Shown one piece after another: positions 61,568 to 64,000 of a stretch of 64,000 bases of DNA (position 1 is the first letter of the stretch; the number at the start of each line of letters is the position of its first letter). A program made the translations under genes and the position numbers. The notes beneath the pieces are model-generated. The model was given only the letters and a program-made list of their open reading frames with translations. It was not told where the DNA came from and searched no databases. Source of the stretch: Microbacterium arabinogalactanolyticum. Its GTDB lineage: Bacteria; Actinomycetota; Actinomycetes; Actinomycetales; Microbacteriaceae. Location: contig NZ_BRZC01000007.1 in NCBI RefSeq assembly GCF_030268005.1, positions 62,001 through 126,000 of the forward strand. The letters are read 5' to 3'.

Positions 61568-62461
61568 ATGCCCCATCTGCGAATCGCCTCTGTCAACGTC
61601 AACGGGATCCGCGCGGCGGTCCGCAACGGCATGCGCGGCTGGCTCGACGCCGCCGATGTCGACGTGCTGACGCTGCAGGAGGTGCGCGGTCAGGACGAGC
61701 ACCTGCAGGAGGCCTTCCCCGACTGGTCGATGCTGCACGACGTCGCCACGGCGAAGGGTCGGGCCGGCGTCGCGGTGCTCAGCCGGGTGCCCGCGCTCGC
61801 ATCCCGCACGGCGCTGGGCGCCGAGGACTTCGACTCCGCAGGTCGCTGGCTGGAGGTCGACTTCGATCTCGGCGGCACGCCCCTGACGGTCGTGAGCGCC
61901 TACGTGCACTCGGGCGAGGCCGACACCCCGAAGCAGATCGAGAAGTGGAAGTTCCTCGACGCGATGGGCGAGCGCATGGAGCAGCTCGGCGCGAACGGCG
62001 CGCACGCGCTCGTCACGGGCGACCTCAACGTGGGCCATCGGCCGCTCGACATCCTGAACTGGAAGGGCAACGTCAAGAAGTCCGGCTTCCTGGCCCGCGA
62101 GCGCGCCTACTTCGACCGCTTCCTCGGAGCGGCGGGTGAGCCCGTCACTGGGCAGGAGGGCATCGGCCGCGGAATGGTCGGGCAGCTCAGCGACACCCGC
62201 CCCTTCGCGTCCGAGGCCGGAGGCACGGGGCTCGGGTGGGTCGACGTCGGGCGCGCCGCTCACGGCGAGGTCGCCGGCCCGTACACGTGGTGGTCGATGC
62301 GAGGCCAGGCGTTCGACAACGACAGCGGATGGCGCATCGACTACCACCTCGCCACTCCCCCGCTGGCGGCCCGCGCCACCGGATACACCGTGGCGCGCGC
62401 CACCACCTACGCCGAGCGGTGGAGCGACCACGCACCGGTGATCGTGGACTACACGTACTGA
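61568..62461 (+). CDS. xth: Exodeoxyribonuclease III / AP endonuclease
   Basis: A 297-aa DNA repair nuclease that cuts at abasic sites and trims 3' ends. The family motifs are in order: ASVNVNGIRAAV (Asn), TLQEVR (metal-binding Glu), VVSAYVHSGE, VTGDLNVGH (Asp-x-Asn), TWWSM, WRIDYHLAT and WSDHAPVIVDY (catalytic Asp-His). It is transcribed from a leaderless promoter overlapping the stop of the previous gene. Confidence 0.95.
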   Translation: MPHLRIASVNVNGIRAAVRNGMRGWLDAADVDVLTLQEVRGQDEHLQEAFPDWSMLHDVATAKGRAGVAVLSRVPALASRTALGAEDFDSAGRWLEVDFDLGGTPLTVVSAYVHSGEADTPKQIEKWKFLDAMGERMEQLGANGAHALVTGDLNVGHRPLDILNWKGNVKKSGFLARERAYFDRFLGAAGEPVTGQEGIGRGMVGQLSDTRPFASEAGGTGLGWVDVGRAAHGEVAGPYTWWSMRGQAFDNDSGWRIDYHLATPPLAARATGYTVARATTYAERWSDHAPVIVDYTY

Positions 62462-62465
62462 ACCC

Positions 62466-62471
62466 TAGGAT
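62466..62471 (+). promoter_or_regulatory. -10 box (TAGGAT) of trpS, leaderless-type
   Basis: TAGGAT lies 6 nt before the GTG at 62478. Confidence 0.6.
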
Positions 62472-62477
62472 TGAACG

Positions 62478-63488
62478 GTGACTCAGAAACCACGCCTCTA
62501 CTCCGGAATGCAGCCCTCCGCCGACTCCCTCCAGGCCGGCAACTACATCGGGGCGCTCCTGCAGTGGCGTGAGATGCAGTCCTCGTTCGACGCCTTCTTC
62601 TCGGTCGTCGACCTGCACGCGATCACGGTTCCGCAGGACCCTGCCGAGCTCCGCGAGAAGACCCGTCGCACCGCGGCGCAGTACATCGCCGCGGGCATCG
62701 AGCCGTCGAAGTCCACTCTGTACGTGCAGTCGCACGTCCGCGCGCACGCCGAGCTGGCCTGGATCCTCAGCACCATCACGGGCTTCGGCGAGGCCGGGCG
62801 CATGACGCAGTTCAAGGACAAGTCGGCGCGCTACGGCACCGACTCCACGTCGGTGGGCCTGTTCACCTACCCGGTGCTGATGGCCGCCGACATCCTGCTG
62901 TACCAGACCGAGCTGGTCCCGGTGGGCGACGACCAGAAGCAGCACGTCGAGCTGACCCGCGATCTCGCGGAGCGCTTCAACAAGCGCTTCGGCGAGACGT
63001 TCACGATCCCGAAGGCCGTGATCCAGAAGGACACCGCCCGCATCTACGACCTGCAGAACCCGACGTCGAAGATGTCGAAGTCGGCGGAGAGCGACGCCGG
63101 GGTGCTGTGGCTGCTCGACGACCCGGCGAAGTCGGCGAAGAAGATCATGCGCGCGGTGACCGATGCCGAGGGCTCGGTGCACTACGACCGCGAGGACAAG
63201 CCCGGCGTCTCCAACCTGCTCACCATCTACGCGGCCCTCACCGGACGCCAGGTCGGCTCCATCGAGGACGAGTACGCGGGCCGCGGCTACGGAGACTTCA
63301 AGAAGGGCCTCGCCGAGGTCGTGGTCGACGAGTTCGGCCCCGTCCGCGAGCGCGCGAACGCGCTGCTCGACGACCCCGCTGAGCTCGACCGGCTGCTGGC
63401 CGTGAACGCCGCGAAGGCCGACGAGGTCGCGAACGCCACCCTCGCCGACGTCTACGACAAGGTCGGGCTGCTGCGGAGGGTGCTGTGA
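62478..63488 (+). CDS. trpS: Tryptophanyl-tRNA synthetase
   Basis: Charges tRNA-Trp. It has 336 aa, the bacterial length. The class I HIGH-like motif is AGNYIGAL within PSADSLQAGNYIGALLQW, and the second signature is KMSKS in NPTSKMSKSAESDAG. The substrate pocket region FTYPVLMAADILLYQTELVPVGDDQKQH is typical. The GTG start is supported by the -10 box. The next gene overlaps the stop by 4 nt. Confidence 0.96.
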   Translation: MTQKPRLYSGMQPSADSLQAGNYIGALLQWREMQSSFDAFFSVVDLHAITVPQDPAELREKTRRTAAQYIAAGIEPSKSTLYVQSHVRAHAELAWILSTITGFGEAGRMTQFKDKSARYGTDSTSVGLFTYPVLMAADILLYQTELVPVGDDQKQHVELTRDLAERFNKRFGETFTIPKAVIQKDTARIYDLQNPTSKMSKSAESDAGVLWLLDDPAKSAKKIMRAVTDAEGSVHYDREDKPGVSNLLTIYAALTGRQVGSIEDEYAGRGYGDFKKGLAEVVVDEFGPVRERANALLDDPAELDRLLAVNAAKADEVANATLADVYDKVGLLRRVL

Positions 63489-64000
63489 CCGACGGAGCAG
63501 GGCCGGTCCCGTCCGGTCAGGTTCCCCCACCGCCGGTGCCCGTTCCGCCGCCCGCCGCGCCCCCTGGTGCGTACGGCGTGCCGGTGGGCGGCTATCAGAT
63601 GCCCGTCGGCGGCTACGACGTGCCGTCCGACACTCCCCCGGCGAGCCGGCGCACGGGCCTGCTCGCGCTCGTCGCGGCGCTGATCGCCGTGGTCGTCGCG
63701 CCGATCGTCGCGGGCATCCTCGCCGTGCGGATCGGCATGCAGGTGCCGCTGGAATCCCTGATCACCGTCACGGGGGACGTCGTGTGGGCCGCGCTGACGC
63801 CGGTGCGCACCCTGGTGCTGTGGGTCGAGATCCTGTTCTGGGCGGCGACGGCCATCGGCATCCTCGCGCTCGCCCTCGGGATCGTCGCGACGGTGCGCCG
63901 TCGCGGGCGCGGCGCCGGGATCACGGCCATGATCCTGGCCGTGCTGGGTCCCGTCGTCTTCTTCCTGCTGGCGTCGGTGCTGCTGGGCGTCGGAAACGGG
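63485..64000 (+). CDS. Partial: Pro/Gly-rich membrane protein, cut by the window edge
   Basis: An open frame of 172 codons with no stop before the right edge. The GTG at 63485 overlaps the trpS stop (GTGA), which supports translation. The N-terminal ~60 residues are Pro-rich with two VGGY repeats. Three hydrophobic segments follow (about 62-82, 108-135 and 146-170), with a basic loop before the third (RRRGRGAG). It resembles Pro-rich DUF4190-type membrane proteins common in actinobacteria; function unknown. Confidence 0.75.
   Translation, partial: MTDGAGPVPSGQVPPPPVPVPPPAAPPGAYGVPVGGYQMPVGGYDVPSDTPPASRRTGLLALVAALIAVVVAPIVAGILAVRIGMQVPLESLITVTGDVVWAALTPVRTLVLWVEILFWAATAIGILALALGIVATVRRRGRGAGITAMILAVLGPVVFFLLASVLLGVGNG

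Noticed and set aside
1..64000. tRNA, rRNA, IS elements or prophage genes
   Set aside because: No tRNA T-loop/acceptor pattern, rRNA sequence, transposase or phage structural gene was recognised on either strand.

Overview
The window comes from a high-GC actinobacterium. The nearest fit is Microbacteriaceae, most like Microbacterium. The reasons are about 70% GC, frequent GTG starts, a DUF3039 gene, a DUF222-HNH gene, an AccA/AccD/AccE acyl-CoA carboxylase set, and heavy use of the word GCATCC/GGATGC. At least 18 genes have a TANNNT -10 box only 6-7 nt before the start codon, which marks leaderless transcripts. No rRNA, tRNA, phage, IS element or CRISPR array was seen; this is mostly core and metabolic chromosome. 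It runs from a DNA ligase at the left edge to an unfinished membrane protein at the right edge.

Layout. 0-9 kb: ATP-dependent DNA ligase; a minus-strand run nagZ-murQ-murI-rph-rdgB-CDF metal exporter (cell-wall recycling and nucleotide sanitation, with a candidate Zur box before the exporter); pncB; a GNAT/DUF3039 pair. 9-13 kb: an ABC-2 exporter whose ATPase carries a ~500-residue histone-like, then acidic, N-terminal extension. 13-18.6 kb: a nucleotidyltransferase, an EcsC-like protein, an orphan small protein, a DUF222-HNH protein, and a lipoprotein/secreted-protein pair of lower GC. 18.6-22 kb: a sugar porter and accD-accE, followed by a spacer that folds into six consecutive hairpins ending in a terminator (candidate RNA). 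22-25 kb: a two-component system. 25-30 kb: an RNA uracil methyltransferase diverging from maf and accA, then an SDR/MarR divergent pair with two matching operators. 30-34.8 kb: lpdA diverging from punA-phosphosugar mutase-HPr paralog, separated by 52-bp tandem repeats.

34.7-43 kb is a mannitol PTS locus: mtlR diverges from an orphan EIIB, ptsH, ptsI, mtlA and mtlD, so the general PTS proteins sit inside a substrate operon. A TauE/SafE permease follows. 43-46.3 kb: a flavin monooxygenase-BASS transporter-epimerase operon. 46.3-55.5 kb: one long minus-strand nucleoside uptake and salvage operon (BMP lipoprotein, ATPase, two permeases, cdd, deoA, add, PfkB kinase). 55.6-64 kb: manC, the sdhCDAB operon, a BrkB/YihY membrane protein, exonuclease III, trpS and the partial last gene.

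Two themes link the regions. First, nucleoside metabolism appears twice (punA-mutase and the BMP-cdd-deoA-add operon). Second, several gene ends carry short tandem duplications of their own 3' sequence (after pncB, the sensor kinase and the nucleoside permease). All coordinates and motifs were read by eye; family assignments come from recognised motifs, without database searches.
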